NCBI RefSeq assembly: GCF_016808095.1
Contig: NC_068977.1
Coordinates: 25,321,364 to 25,385,363 of the forward strand
Source: Vigna angularis
Taxonomy: Eukaryota; Streptophyta; Magnoliopsida; Fabales; Fabaceae
Length of the DNA stretch: 64,000 nucleotides
Reading direction: 5' to 3'
Below the pieces are notes generated by a model. The model ran no database searches. It had not been told where the DNA came from and saw nothing but the letters and a program-made list of their open reading frames with translations. The position numbers and the translations under genes are program-made. Of this stretch, positions 45,115 through 57,529 are shown one piece after another (the first letter of the stretch is position 1; each line of letters begins with the position of its first letter).

Positions 45115-48100
45115 ACAAAATATTGTATGCAAATAAACACAATTAGCAATTCGTATATCGTTAGTGGTTTTTTTTTATAAAATTCATAGAATAAATATTT
45201 TTCTTTAATGATATTTTAAACAATTTGTAAGTCCAACTAAATATTAAGAAAATATTTAATAGTGAAAGGTTATGTTACCATTTTTATCTTGTTTCTATAA
45301 TATTGTCACCTCATCCGTGCAGATTTAACGTATTAACTTGCATGTTATGGTTTTAAAGAAACCGAAACATATATAATCATATGGTGACATTTTTTAAAAT
45401 TTTGTTAATTTATAGGTGTTGGTTGTAAAATAATTGAAACATATATCACTTTTAGTATCGATTAATCGACAATCAAGGTCTAAATATATCAAAATTTTAT
45501 AAAAGATCACGTTTTTTATTTATTTATTTATCTAACAAGCACATATGTCATCGGTTGACAAAGAATTGTGCACCAAATTTTTCAAAATTTCTTAAAATTT
45601 ATGCAATTTTTTATTTGTTTTTTCTAAACAAGACCATAACTTTGATTATTTGAACAATCATGGTCATATTCACTTTCTACGACTGAACAACTAAGACAAC
45701 AAAATTTGATCAAAATTTAAAAATATCCAATTGTTTTTATTTTTATTTTTTTTCTCAAAAGGACATATGGTCTTGGTTATTTGGACAACTAATGTTATAT
45801 CTACTTTCTGTTGCGGTTCCTGAACAACCAAGATCTAATGTTAATCAAAATTTTAAAATTGTCACTGAAATTTATAATTACTTTTATTTTATTAAAATCC
45901 TTTAAGCATCAATTTTACAAATAATTGTTGTCATATGTATGCTTAGAGTTAAATATATTGTTAATATATTGAGTTTGTTTCTTAGATTAATATATTGTTA
46001 ATATTTGTATTCATGTATTGTAGCATTGTGGTGGGATTATTAATATTTATCCAAAAACATGGTGTCCATCATTTTCCATTGTTGCTCCCCTTCCATGATC
46101 TGAGGTTCATATTATTATCTTGAAAATTTATTTTTAATATGAGCCTATAAGTTTTGGATATGTTGTTTACTTTTTTGTATGTTGGATACATGATTAATTA
46201 TATGGTTAAATATATTGTTGTATTAAGTCAACTTTAGTTTTCCATTTGAGTTTCAATATAAAAATTATTTAATGTCTCCAAGATTTTTGAATAAATGTAT
46301 TTTTAAAAGAAATTAATATAAGAGGAGGCAATACTAATAATTTATAGGTATCGAATCTTGAATTGTTTGGTTGGACAATTTAAGATAATTATTGTGGATG
46401 AAATAGAAAGAAGAAAAATATATATAAAAAAACACATCACCTTTAGGCTTCGGTTATAGTCAAAACTGAAGTAGAAAGAAATATCCGACTTCGGTTCATA
46501 TCATAAATGAAGAAGCTAAATATTATTTCAGGAAAAAAATATTAAAAAAAAACAACTTTTGATCTTGGTTATTTTCATAACTGAAGTAGAAAAGAGTATA
46601 TGACACTGGTTTTCATCACAATTGAGGCATAAAGTCTTTTAAATTAATTAATTGTTTTAAATAAGATAGGGTCTATGGCCTTTGTTATTTTCACAACCAT
46701 TGCCAAAAACTCATTTTTTTTTAATATTTGGTTTAATGCTTCAGTTTCTTTAACCGAAGCAAAATGTAGATATTTTTGTTTTGGTTCATAATTAAGACAA
46801 AAAATTCTCCTTTTTTTTTCTTGTCTTAATATTTTTTGATTGTAAAACCGGTATTTATTATTGAAAATAACGGCTATCATATAACTTCTCCAATGCATAT
46901 TATTAGCAAATTACTTTGTTACAGTGAATGAGTTTGGGGGTAATTGAACAAAATGTAAAAAATATTACAAAGAAAAAGGAAACTTCAAATAAAATGATAA
47001 GGGAAATTAATAAAATTGAATCAAACTCTATTATTCCAACTAAGCAAGGTTCAAATTGTAAATTAAATAAGGCCAATATCAATTATACTTCAATTAAGCG
47101 AGTAGCAAATAAAGAGGTTAATGTAAACAAAGTTTCATCTTTGCAAGCAGTGATCATAACACTCAATTACTATATAAATATATACTTTTTTATTCTAAAA
47201 GTACCCAAAAGTAAATCATATATTGATAAAGCATCCCAAATACAATGAAAATATCAAGTATCACTAATTGAGTATTTTTGACTAAGTCACAATAAACATA
47301 ATTCATCACAATAAAGTTTAAATCATCAATAATTGAATATAATATAAATAATCGCAAATCATAAAAGACCATGCTTGTCAAAGTCTAAGTCAATAACCAT
47401 GTTCTATTTCAGAATTATTGGAGGCATCGTTACAATAAGTCCCTCCACATTTCCCCGTTTGTCACTTTCTTCATTATATCAATGGTGGGAAATTTTTTGG
47501 ACAATAATTTCATTCCAATCAATTGACTTATTGGAAGACTTGTGAAAAGAAAGGTAACTTACACGAACTTGGAATTTTTAGATTAAACGACAATTTTATA
47601 TAAAAAATAATCAACCAAATGTTTCCTTAAAAAATAGTGATAGAATTAAAAGCCAATATTCGAAAGATAATAAAATAAAAATAGTACTCTAGAAATGCAT
47701 TTCACAAGGCAATTGTTTTTTAAGAAGTTGTAATATTTGCAATAGCTTCTTTTATGAATAGCAAGATGGTTAATTTGACATACAAAGAGTTCAAATTAAC
47801 ACAGTCCAACAGTTTACATATGAGTAACAAAATAACGTTATTTATTTCTATGTAGAAATAAAACAAATACCATTCGAAAATTTTATATTGTGTGATTTTT
47901 CATAAAATTTTGTGAAATTATTTTTTTAATTTTTTTATAAATATTTTAAGTTCTTCGTAAAAAAAGTATTTTAATAATAAAAATCCATATATGCTAAATT
48001 GTCATAGTTACAAATTATAAAGAAATATTGACCAATAAAAAAAAAGGAAACTTCCTTACTTCTAAGACAACAAAATATAAATTAATTAATATTTAAGACA

Positions 48101-48960
48101 ACAACAACAATTCTTTGTTACTTTTTCAAATATGAAAATTTGTAAATCTTGTGAATTTGTAAGAATGATTTAAAAGTGATATTTCTAGACATTCTCTATT
48201 TTATTTTCATCATTTGTTTTATGTATGTAAAATTGCTAATTAAACACGGGATGGTATATTTTTAATTTTAACTATTTTTACATTATATTTTAATATTTTA
48301 GTTTATAAGTGTTCTATTTCCCGTTCAAATGACAGTGTTTTTTCTTTTTTGTAGTCATATAAATGTGAGGGTCATTATACACAAATACTTTTCATTGTTT
48401 GTCATATCATACTTATGTGATGGCTTTACTTTACAATTTTCCAAGTCCTCACCCTAAATGTCACTCCAAAATTCCTATATAATATTTAAAACTGGTAAAC
48501 AGCAAAACTCGGATAAAATTTATTGTGGATTGATGTTTTTTTTTTTAAATTACAATATCTATTCAATTTACATAAAGTAATAACTTAATTTATGTAATGC
48601 ATAAAATAAAGTACAAATTACATGGCATCAACAATGAAATTTAAATTAAATGAAATGTTATCCGTGTTATAGTATGAACACAAATTTGGTATTTGTAGAA
48701 TAAATCAAATCTCGTGAGAAAAGTTTTAGGGCAATAATTCTATTCCAATCGATGGACTTATCCCAAGACTTGTGAAAAAGAAAAGTAACTTACACGAACT
48801 TGGAATTTTTAGATTAAACAACAATTTTATATAAAAAATAACCCATCAAATATTTCCTTAACAAAAACTAATGAAGAAAATAAATGAAAGTAATAATCTA
48901 AATTATTACAACCAAAACTGAATTAGCTATTTTTTATGTTCACAATGTTATCACACTCTT
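45115..48960. repeat. Duplicated RLP-flanking blocks and a decayed CACTA, no gene
   Basis: 45115-45320, 46895-46990 and 47205-47480 match 22270-22467, 24065-24155 and 24296-24560 in order. 45320-46890 lies where element B sits in the other copy and shows remnants of its subterminal words (GGTTTTAAAGAAACCGAA, CTTCGGTTATAGTC, TGTAAAACCGGT), heavily C-to-T changed. 47500-47640 is repeated at 48725-48870 (ACTTACACGAACTTGGAATT), and 47690-47834 repeats the 21.3-kb block. No coding exon is seen. Confidence 0.65.
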
Positions 48961-49290
48961 TGAAAGTGTAACGACAAAAAAAATAAAATAAAAATCACAT
49001 AAATTGAAGTAACTGTTTTAAAATGTCCATATAGTGTCAAATATCCTAGTTGATTTCATGTTCTGCAATAATTAATGTATATAACGTCGTTCTCGAAGCA
49101 GCCTTAACCTTTTCTTGGATTGTCCTTCTCTCCATGTTTCTCTGCCTTGATTTAGAGCCTCTTTTAATGTCTTTTTATCTTGATCAAACTTTTTTCATGT
49201 CTTAAGAAAGTCATTTGGTCGATTTCTCTTATCGATCCTAAAACATATATTTTTCACATTTTGCCTAACAATTGCCTAACAATTGGCTTA
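48961..49290. other. AT-rich sequence, possible start of copia 2 LTR
   Basis: No gene; the outer boundary of the copia LTR could not be fixed here. Confidence 0.35.
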
Positions 49291-50006
49291 TTGATTTCTT
49301 TGATTTAATTGTTTTCTTTATACTTGATAACAGTTATACCGTTCGATCTCACTAACCTGTACCGCTCGGTTGTATTGATTTAGTTCACAAGTCACTTGAC
49401 CAATCGTTCCATCTTGTGCTGATTCTCTACACTGTTCGGTCTAGCTAACGTGAACCGATCGGTTGTATTAATTCAGTTCACAAGTCATTTGACCGATCGT
49501 TCCATCTTGTGCTGATTCTCTACACTGTTTGGTCTAGCTAACATGAACCGATCGGTTGTATTGATTCAGTTCACAAGTCACTTGACCGATCGTTCCATCT
49601 TGTGCTGATTCTCTACACTATTCGGTCTAGCTAACGTGAACCAATCGGTTGTATTGATTCAGTTCACAAGTCACTTGACCGATCATTCCATCTTGTGCTG
49701 ATTCTCTACATCATTCGGTCTAGCTAACGTGAACCGATCGGTTGTATTGATTCGGTATACAAGTCACTATACTCTGCTCGGTCTCTCCTAACTAGACCGT
49801 TCGGTCTATTGTTTGACCTGCTTTTTCAATTATTCTGTTTTCTCTATTATTCTGTTATTGTCTCATTCTCTATATATTTCTTCACTTGTACCGTTTTGAT
49901 GATCATCAATAAACTTCTCTTTTTTCTCTGCCACCTTTTCTCTGGCTTCTCTATTCTCTTTTCTCTTCCCTTTAGCTTTTTCTTTTCATTACTGTATTGA
50001 AAATCT
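49291..50006 (+). mobile_element. 5' LTR of copia element 2 (left end approximate)
   Basis: The right end is set by a degraded primer site TGGTATTAGA at 50011-50020. A CTATATATTTC promoter-like word lies near 49870, followed by a CT-rich leader. The left part consists of the 93-bp tandem repeat. The left border is a guess. Confidence 0.55.
49336..49770. repeat. Tandem repeat, ~93-bp period, more than four copies, in the LTR
   Basis: CTTGTGCTGATTC occurs at 49413, 49506, 49599 and 49692, exactly 93 bases apart. Each unit has GACCGATCGTTCCATC, TTCGGTCTAGCTAACGTG and CCGATCGGTTGTATTGATTC. Partial copies lie at both ends. Confidence 0.92.
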
Positions 50007-50077
50007 ATGATGGTATTAGAAAAAATTTCTGATGCTTTCTGATTTCTGCACCACTATTCTTGTTTCTTTTCCCTGTA

Positions 50078-51100
50078 ATGGCTACCATTGACACACATCC
50101 ACCTATCTCTGACCCTACACATTCATATCTTTATCTTCATCCAAATGAAAACCCAACCATATCCCTCGTTTCTCCCGTTCTTAATACTGCAAACTATCAT
50201 TCATGGAGCAAATCTTTTGTCACAGCTCTTTCTGCAAAGAACAAGGTAGAATTTTTTCTTGGATCAGCCCCTCAACCCACCAAGACTAATGTTTCGTTTC
50301 CGGCCTGGTTTCGGTGCAACAACATGGTAGTTTCCTAGCTCCTGCATTCTATCTCTACTGACATTCGTGAAAGCATTATTTGGATGGATCACGCTCTCGA
50401 TATATGGAATGATCTGAAGAACCGCTTTGCTCAAGGTGATCTTGCCAGGATATCCATTATACAACTGGAAGCCGCTACATTGTCCCAAGGCGAGCTTTCT
50501 ATTACAGAATTTTTCACGAAACTTAGAGTTCTCTGGGATGAGATAGATAGCTTCCGCCCAGATCCTGTCTGTACTTGCAAGCCCAAATGTTCTTGTGCAG
50601 TTTCTTCAATTCTTTCCCAGCCAAAACATGAAGATCGTGCCATGCAACTTTTACGAGGTCTAAATGATCATTATACTAATATACAATCTCATGTTCTTCT
50701 TCTTGACCCTATTCCTCCCATTTCAAAAAATTTTTCTCTTGTTATTCAACAAGAACGCCAATTAATGACTGATCATATTACTACATCTGTTAAAGCTACT
50801 TCTTTGTCTAATTTCTCTTCTTCAACGAATGCTTCTACTTCTGTCACTTGCACCTACTGCAATCAGGTCGGCCACCAAGAAAATACTTGTTTTAAAAAAA
50901 CATGGTTTCCCTAGTCATGATAACCGGAATGTCAAAACCACAAATAACAACACTCATAAGGTCTGCACATATTGCCACAAAACTGGACATACAATAGATG
51001 TTTGCTTCAAGAAACACGGTTATCCTCCTGGTCACAAGTTTTCCAACAACAAACCCGACCAAATTCACAATGTTATTTCATCTTCTTATGCTGATAGTCA
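50078..51100 (+). pseudogene. copia 2 gag (capsid and two zinc knuckles)
   Basis: Starts MATIDTHPPISDPTHSYLYL, followed by NYHSWSKSFVTAL (Retrotran_gag_3). After an in-frame stop at about 50336 the capsid core continues from 50384 (LDIWNDLKNRFAQGDLARI, SITEFFTKLRVLWDEIDSF). Two CCHC-type knuckles follow: CTYCNQVGHQENTCF at about 50850 and, after a frame change, CTYCHKTGHTIDVCF at about 50965. The upstream part resembles copia 1 gag, so the two are related lineages. Confidence 0.85.
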
Positions 51101-51289
51101 ACCGAACCCTCTTCTGCCGAACGACTTGGACCAAGAACGCCCTTCTGCCAAGACCGTTCAACTCACGCCTCAACAATATCAAGTTCTTGCTCAGTTGTTC
51201 AAACAATCTGAGTCCAACATTTCTAATGTGCACATTAACCAAGTTGGAACAGTTTCTACAAACACTTCTCCAGGTAATATTGTTTCGAT

Positions 51290-53340
51290 TTTTCAAGTGC
51301 ACTATGGTAATATCTGGCTACTTGATTCTGGTGCACTGATCACGTTTGTATTTCTTTAAAATCTTTTACTTCTTATCAAAAGATTACTCCCATTCTAATA
51401 ACTTTACCTAATGGCAAAGTTACACATGCTCATTACAAGGGTATCGTTCGGTTAAACACTAAAATCAATCTTTCTAATGTGCTATATGTTCCTAATTTTT
51501 CATTCAACCTTATCTCTGTTTCACAACTTATAGCAAAACTAAACTGTCAACTAATTTTTCCCCTTCTAGCTGCATTGTGCAGGACATACAAAATCAAGAG
51601 AAGATTGGTTTGATTAGACATCACAATGGCTTATATCTCTTTGACTCATCTGCTTGTACAAATAACACTAATTGTAGTCCTGTAATTTGCTCTGTTCAGC
51701 ATCCAAATTTATGGCATGCTCGTCTTGGACATCTATCATATGCTAGGTTACAATTTTTGCAAACCAAACATGCTTACATAAAAAATAATGATGCTTAAAT
51801 TCCTTGTGATGCTTGCCATAGGGCCAAACAAAAGAAACTTCCTTATACTACTAGCACATCTCATTCACTAAGTTCTTTTGATTTATTGCACATTGACATA
51901 TGGGGACCCACTACTGCTTCCATGAATGGTTTTAAATACATGCTAACCATCATTGATGATTTCTCTCATTATACTTGGATTGTACCTATGTTAGATAAAT
52001 CTTTTGTCTAAACCCACATACTCAATTTCCTTTGCTATATAGAAAATCAATTCAATAAAAAGGTTAAAACTATACGCACTGACAATGGTGTTGAATTCAT
52101 TATGCATGATCTTTTCTCAAGCAAAGGCATTAATCATCAAACTACTTGTGTGGAAACCCCTGAACAAAATGGAGTGGTTGAACGTAAACATCAACGCATC
52201 TTAAATATTACTCGTGCATTACTTTTTCACTCACATCTGCAAATTGCTTTCTGGTGTTATGCAGCTCAACATGTTGTTTTTTTGATAAATCAGATGCCTA
52301 CACCTGTCCTACAGAATGATACACCTCATGAACGACTTCATGGATCTCCTTGTGATCTCTCAATGTTACGTGTTTTTGGCTGTCTTTGCTATGCCAACAC
52401 CATTACTGGTCACAGAAAGAAGTTTGATGATCGTGTTGTCCTTGGTATTTTCTTAGGTTTTAAACAACACACAAAAGGTTACCTATTTCTAAATCTCAAA
52501 AATCACAAGGTTGACATATCCCGTAATGTTGTTTTTCATGAAAATGTTTTTCCCTATCATCATACTCATAAAACCGACAACTCTTTATCTTTACCATTGC
52601 CAATTCATTACACAAATAATTATGATGATCTTTAACCGTTCGGTTCTACCAATACTAATACTTCGTCGATCATTCCTTACACTAATGATACTCTTCATAG
52701 CACATCCACATATATCACTCAAGTAGATGACACTGGTAGTGATACCTCTGCTAGTATAAGACGATCCTCTAGATCTTGTAAGATCCCTGCTTATTTAAAA
52801 GATTTCAAACTAACAGCGTTGTTCGGTATCCCATTACAGATTACCTTAGATATGCTCGATTCTCTACTCATTTCAAGCATACTATTTTATCTATTTCGTC
52901 CAATGTTGAACCAACATGTTATTCTGCTGCTTCCAAACAACCCCAATGGGTTACAGCCATGCGTGCCGAGCTTGATGCCCTGCAGGCTAACAACACTTGG
53001 GAGCTTACGACTCTACCCCCTAACAAAACAACTTTTGGTTGTCATTGGGTTTACAAAATCAAATACAATTATGATGGATCTGTGGAACGCTACAAAGCTC
53101 GTTTGGTCGCCAAAGGATATAACCAGATTGAAGGACTGGATTATTTAGATACCTTCGCACCCGTCGCAAAACTCACTACCGTTTGACTTCTTTTTGCCAT
53201 AGCTGCATCTCAATGCTGGTCACTCAAACAATTGGATGTTAATAATGCTTTCTTACATAGTGATCTTCATGCAAATGTTTATATGAAAGTCCCTCCTGGA
53301 CTTACTACTTCAACCAAAAATCAGGTTTGTAAACTTCTAA
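51290..53340 (+). pseudogene. copia 2 pol, truncated in reverse transcriptase
   Basis: Protease active site region near 51310 (IWLLDSGA), pre-integrase zinc region at 51577-51798 (PNLWHARLGHLSYARLQFL), integrase core at about 51800-52300 (broken by stops; VETPEQNGVVERKHQRIL is intact), integrase C-terminus (VFGCLCYAN, VVLGIFLGFKQHTKGYLF), then the beginning of reverse transcriptase at 52959-53335 ([43 protein letters not shown]). An in-frame TGA interrupts KLTTV-LLFAIAA at about 53185. Similarity ends after NQVCKLL, so the catalytic YVDD segment, RNase H and 3' LTR are missing. Confidence 0.88.
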
Positions 53341-54080
53341 TCTACTGGACATTAGAATTTTCTCCTGTCGTAAGAATATTCCAGATTATAGAAAAAAAAG
53401 ATACAAACGGTAACGTTTATTTTGGTAAAGTTATGGTATGTGTCTTTTGGTACTATATAACTCTATTTAGTTAGAGAGGACAAATTAACTCATATATATA
53501 AAAATGGGTATTGTTCAAATTTATGGAAAATACCTTAATTGATCAAACATGATCATGGGAAATATAGTTTTCGATTTTGCAAAATTGAGTTTGGAAATAA
53601 GAATATGATTACTTTATCTTGGTCCTTTTAACTATCTTCGTCCTTTTAACTATCTTCTTTTAAATTCCTGTAAAATGAAAAATAGTAATAATGAAAAATA
53701 GTATAACAACGAAAACTAGTAACAATGAAAACTTAGACATGGGAATGTCATATAGAAATTGAATTCCTTTGTTGATTACGCATCTTGGACTTAACTGCAT
53801 TCATGTTCTAACTTTTTGCCTTCTGATTTTATATTCAAATAATTACATGCTACGTTAAATGAGGCAATCGTATCACGCCTCTAGTTTCTAGATGGGTTTC
53901 CCATCTATAGAACAAAATGGGTTTTGTAAAAGAATTGATTCCCTATGTATTGTCTGTATTTATTGTGAAGTTCATGCCCTGTTCTTGTTCCAGGTGGATT
54001 TGATCTACCAATGGAGGAATTTGATATAGTAATACCTTTTTCCTTATAGCACCATATCTTACGCATGCATATAATGTGAC
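53341..54080. other. No gene recognised
   Basis: AT-rich sequence between the truncated copia and the AAA-ATPase exons. It may hold degraded upstream exons or introns of that gene. Confidence 0.4.
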
Positions 54081-54087
54081 AATGCAG

Positions 54088-56632
54088 TGAAAGAAGTCGT
54101 GCTTTGTTGCAAGTGCTGCATATATTCATTTAAAGCATCTTCACTTTTCCAAGTACACCAGGAACCTCTCACCAGCAAGCAGGTCTATTTTACTATCTGG
54201 TCCAGCAGGTATAGTATGATAGAATTTAACATTAACGTTGTTCTGCTGAATTTTGTTTTTTAATTCCAGATTGGTTTGACTAAGGCTATTTATGTATAAA
54301 TTTTTGAAGAATCTTACGAGCAAGCCCTTACCAGAGCTTTAGCTCATTACTCTGAATCAAAGTTGCTGTTATTAGATATTACTGACTTCTCTGTGAAGGT
54401 AATTTTTCATTGCTTCTCATATTTGCTTTAGCTGGTCATTTACATATATTCTTATTTTATATGTTTTTTCCTTGAACAGTTGCAAAATAAATTTGGATGT
54501 TCCCGAAAGATACTGGTGAGTTCACCATGCTCAATTCTCTGTCATTCTTGACATGATGAAATTGCAACTTCTGCAAGGTTCATTTTATATTTATGTACTT
54601 TTCAGTACATGGTGATATTTTCTTGACTTATTTGCTTATGTTATTATAGTCTTTAAAAAGGTCAATATCGGAGGTAACTTGGAGCGAATGTCAGGTTTGT
54701 TTAGTTCCTTTCCTATGCTTTCTTCACAAGGAGAAACAAGAGGTATATGGCGATATGGATTCATAGAACGACCGACTAGAATGAGCTGCGGACAATACCA
54801 TCAGACACTATCCTATCAATATTAATTGATCGCATTGCCATGAAAATGGGAGTCAAAGAGGCCAGGCGACCTCCATCAATAGGAACCCCTAAAAGTTGCT
54901 CCTAACGAAGATTACGCGTAAGAATTACTTAACATGAAATGGACTGTGATTGGATTGTAATTAAGATTCTACTAATCACAAAATCATCTCAAAACCTATA
55001 AAAAGAGATCGAAAATAAGAAGGTAGGTGATTACATTTATTACAAGTTTAAGATTTTACTGTCACCTTCGACCTGATTAACTAACTTGAGTGTTCGAGTG
55101 TGTTTGACAATTACATCAGGACAGTTTGGAACGTGAACAAAGAAGGATTTTGGTTAAGAGCATTCATAACTACCTAAAATGACTTGGAGAAAAGTGTAAA
55201 AGAGAAAAATGTAAAAGTGTGATTTGTGAAGATTCTCCACCGTATACCCGAAACAAGTACTAAGGAAATAAAAGTCAATGTTCAAAGTATAATTTGTTTT
55301 ATTTTATAATTACCTTTTATAGAGTTTAGTAGTTAAAGATTCAAGATATGAAAGATTTTACAATGCATGTATTGCTTTGACATATGGTAATAGGTTTTGT
55401 TTTTAACGTTATTATAACGAACAGTGATCATAGTTCAGACATTGCAAACGGATATGAATACTCCATATTATCTCTTCTCATTTTTTTAGATACCTGTATT
55501 GGCTGTAATATTTATGTTGCTAACTTAATATATATAACTATTGCATCATTGATTTTGATTGGTACTTTCTTTTGAAGGAATTGTGCGTCAACAAAGCAGT
55601 GCTGCTGAAAGTTTCAATCCTCCAAAGCTTAGGAGGAATACTTCTGCTACATCTGATATAAGTAGCACTACTTCCCAGGGTGGTCCAACACTTCCAGGTT
55701 ATACTTTAGAAATATAGATTACCTTAATAAACAATAATGAAGATGCTAATCCAGCTAAACGATTAATGTGAATATCTACTTTGAATTCAGTTGTGTAATC
55801 CGTAAGCTTCTTTTTAACACACTGCTGTATATAGTAAATCAACCTGTCAATCTGTTTGTTCATCTGCGAAGAGAAGGGTGCAGATACTATTTCCAAGGAT
55901 GTTTATAGAAGTTTTGAATGAGTGCTAACAAGAACTAATATGATATATGAATATCCATGTTATGAATGCTCTTTGTGCAAGTACTTTACAAGATGATTTA
56001 ATTACTGAAAGTTCATTTTAAAACTGTCTAGTGACAACCTTTATAGGCAACATTTCCATAAGACCATAGTCATATATCACGAATTTTCATTACAGAGTTT
56101 TCACTCTAATAACAAGATCGCTTTCCTTTTTTCAGCTTTTGGTTTCTATCACAGAAACTAGTTCCATCAATTTATACATAAGGGATGTTGAGAAGCTCGT
56201 TCTTCAATCAAGGTTATATAATTTACTTCAAAAAAATGATAAAGAAACTATCAGGCTCGGTGTTGATACTTGGGTCCCAGATATTAGATTCAGATGACGA
56301 TTGCAAAGAAGTTGATGAAAGGCTCACTGCGCTATTCCCCTACAACATTGAAATCAAAGCTCCTGAAGATGAAACTCATTCTGGCAATTGGAAAGGATCA
56401 CTGGAAGAGGATATGAAAGCTATTCAGTTCCAAGATAACAGAAACCACATTGCTAAAGTACTAGCAGCAAATGACATTGAATGTGATGACTTGAACGCAA
56501 TCTGCCATTCAGATACTATCGTACTCGACAATTATATTGAAGAAATTTTAGCATATGCAATATCTTACCATTTGATGAATACCAAGGATCCAGAATACCA
56601 AAATGAAAAGCTAGTTATATCAACCAATTGGT
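54088..56632 (+). pseudogene. DAA1-like AAA-ATPase gene, middle exons only
   Basis: Exons match the pre-AAA part of plant DAA1/spastin-like P-loop ATPases: 54088-54208 (AAYIHLKH, SPASRSILLSGPA), 54310-54398 (SYEQALTRALAHY, LLLLDITDFSVK), 54480-54515 (LQNKFGCSRK), 54650-54742 (SLKRSISE, ERMSGLFSSFPMLSSQGE), about 55578-55697 (SSAAESFNPPKLRRN) and 56136-56632 (INLYIRDVEKLVLQSR, KLSGSVLILGSQILDSDDD, YLMNTKDPEYQNEKLV-like end). Splice sites mostly survive. A missing base near 54112 and an extra A in the run at 56230-56236 shift the frame. The gene stops before the AAA module with Walker A and B motifs, and the first exons are absent. An LTR-like insert sits in an intron. Such ATPases remodel or extract proteins, often at membranes; this copy cannot. 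Confidence 0.88.
54743..55150 (+). mobile_element. LTR-like insertion in an intron of the AAA-ATPase relic
   Basis: A CCTATAAAAAG promoter word at about 54993, a leader, and ACTTGAGTGTTCGAGTGTG at 55083-55103 are typical of the R/U5 part of plant gypsy LTRs. Clear ends and a TSD were not found, so boundaries are approximate. Confidence 0.45.
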
Positions 56633-56636
56633 AAAT

Positions 56637-57360
56637 ATGATGGAAGAGCGGCTCCGAGAAGTGATTGAAGCCGCGATGCCTACTCCTCGAAGCTTCCTCG
56701 ACGAAGAAAGATGCAGCGGAATGATGAAAATAACGACGAGAACACGAGATCGAAGACTGATTTGAAGGAAACCGAGAGAAAAGCTCGAAACAGAGAATCA
56801 ACTCGATAGAACCCTAGAAGAAGAAGAAATCCTATTCTGGACCGATTGACCGGTGTAAATCAAAGTTGAATTCGGTGGAAAAGGTTTCTAATGGTGAAAA
56901 TAAGGTTTTAATCAGTGAAATTCAAAGGAAAAGGCAAAGGATGGAAGATGTGAGGAGAAACGCGAGATCGAGTGGCTAGCAAAGATGAAACGAATGATAA
57001 TGATGCAAACCTAGGAGGAAGAACGGTTGGAGACGAGGAGAATGACAGATCTGTGATGGACATTGGCTGGCGACGAGGCGCTCTAGAGAGAAATGCTCTC
57101 GGTTGCGCGAAGGAGGAATGAGATGTGGTTTCTGATGCGCGAGATGGAGAAACCAAATGAAGATGTGGTGGAATGGTGCGCGAGACAAAGGAGGACGCGT
57201 GGCAAAGAAGTGTTGACGCCACTATGTTGAAGTGGATTAGAGTAATGGTAATGGTGTATGATGAGAGAAAAGCGCAGTGGAATGGAAAATGAAACTGAGA
57301 GAGTGTCCTTCGAAGGTGGCCAAAGGAGGTTTTTTGGACTCTCGTCATTTTTAAGAGAGA
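56637..57360. other. GC-richer module, copy 2 of the 10.8-11.3 kb module
   Basis: Begins where the AAA-ATPase similarity stops. Shares several phrases with 10840-11290, in the same order (see that entry). The frame 56908-57348 on the minus strand is Ser/Pro/His-rich and has no family likeness. Probably transposon leader sequence of unknown type. Confidence 0.4.
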
Positions 57361-57529
57361 ATTATTTCTAAAGGTCAGAAAATTAAATTCTCATTAGGCA
57401 CAAAAATCCCAAATACATTAATGAGATGAATATTTATAGTAACTCGTGCTTCCAAGAAAGCTAAAATGCATATACAATAAAATATAAAAATATAAAAAGA
57501 GAACATTGAAGAAGGTACATCAGACAGGA

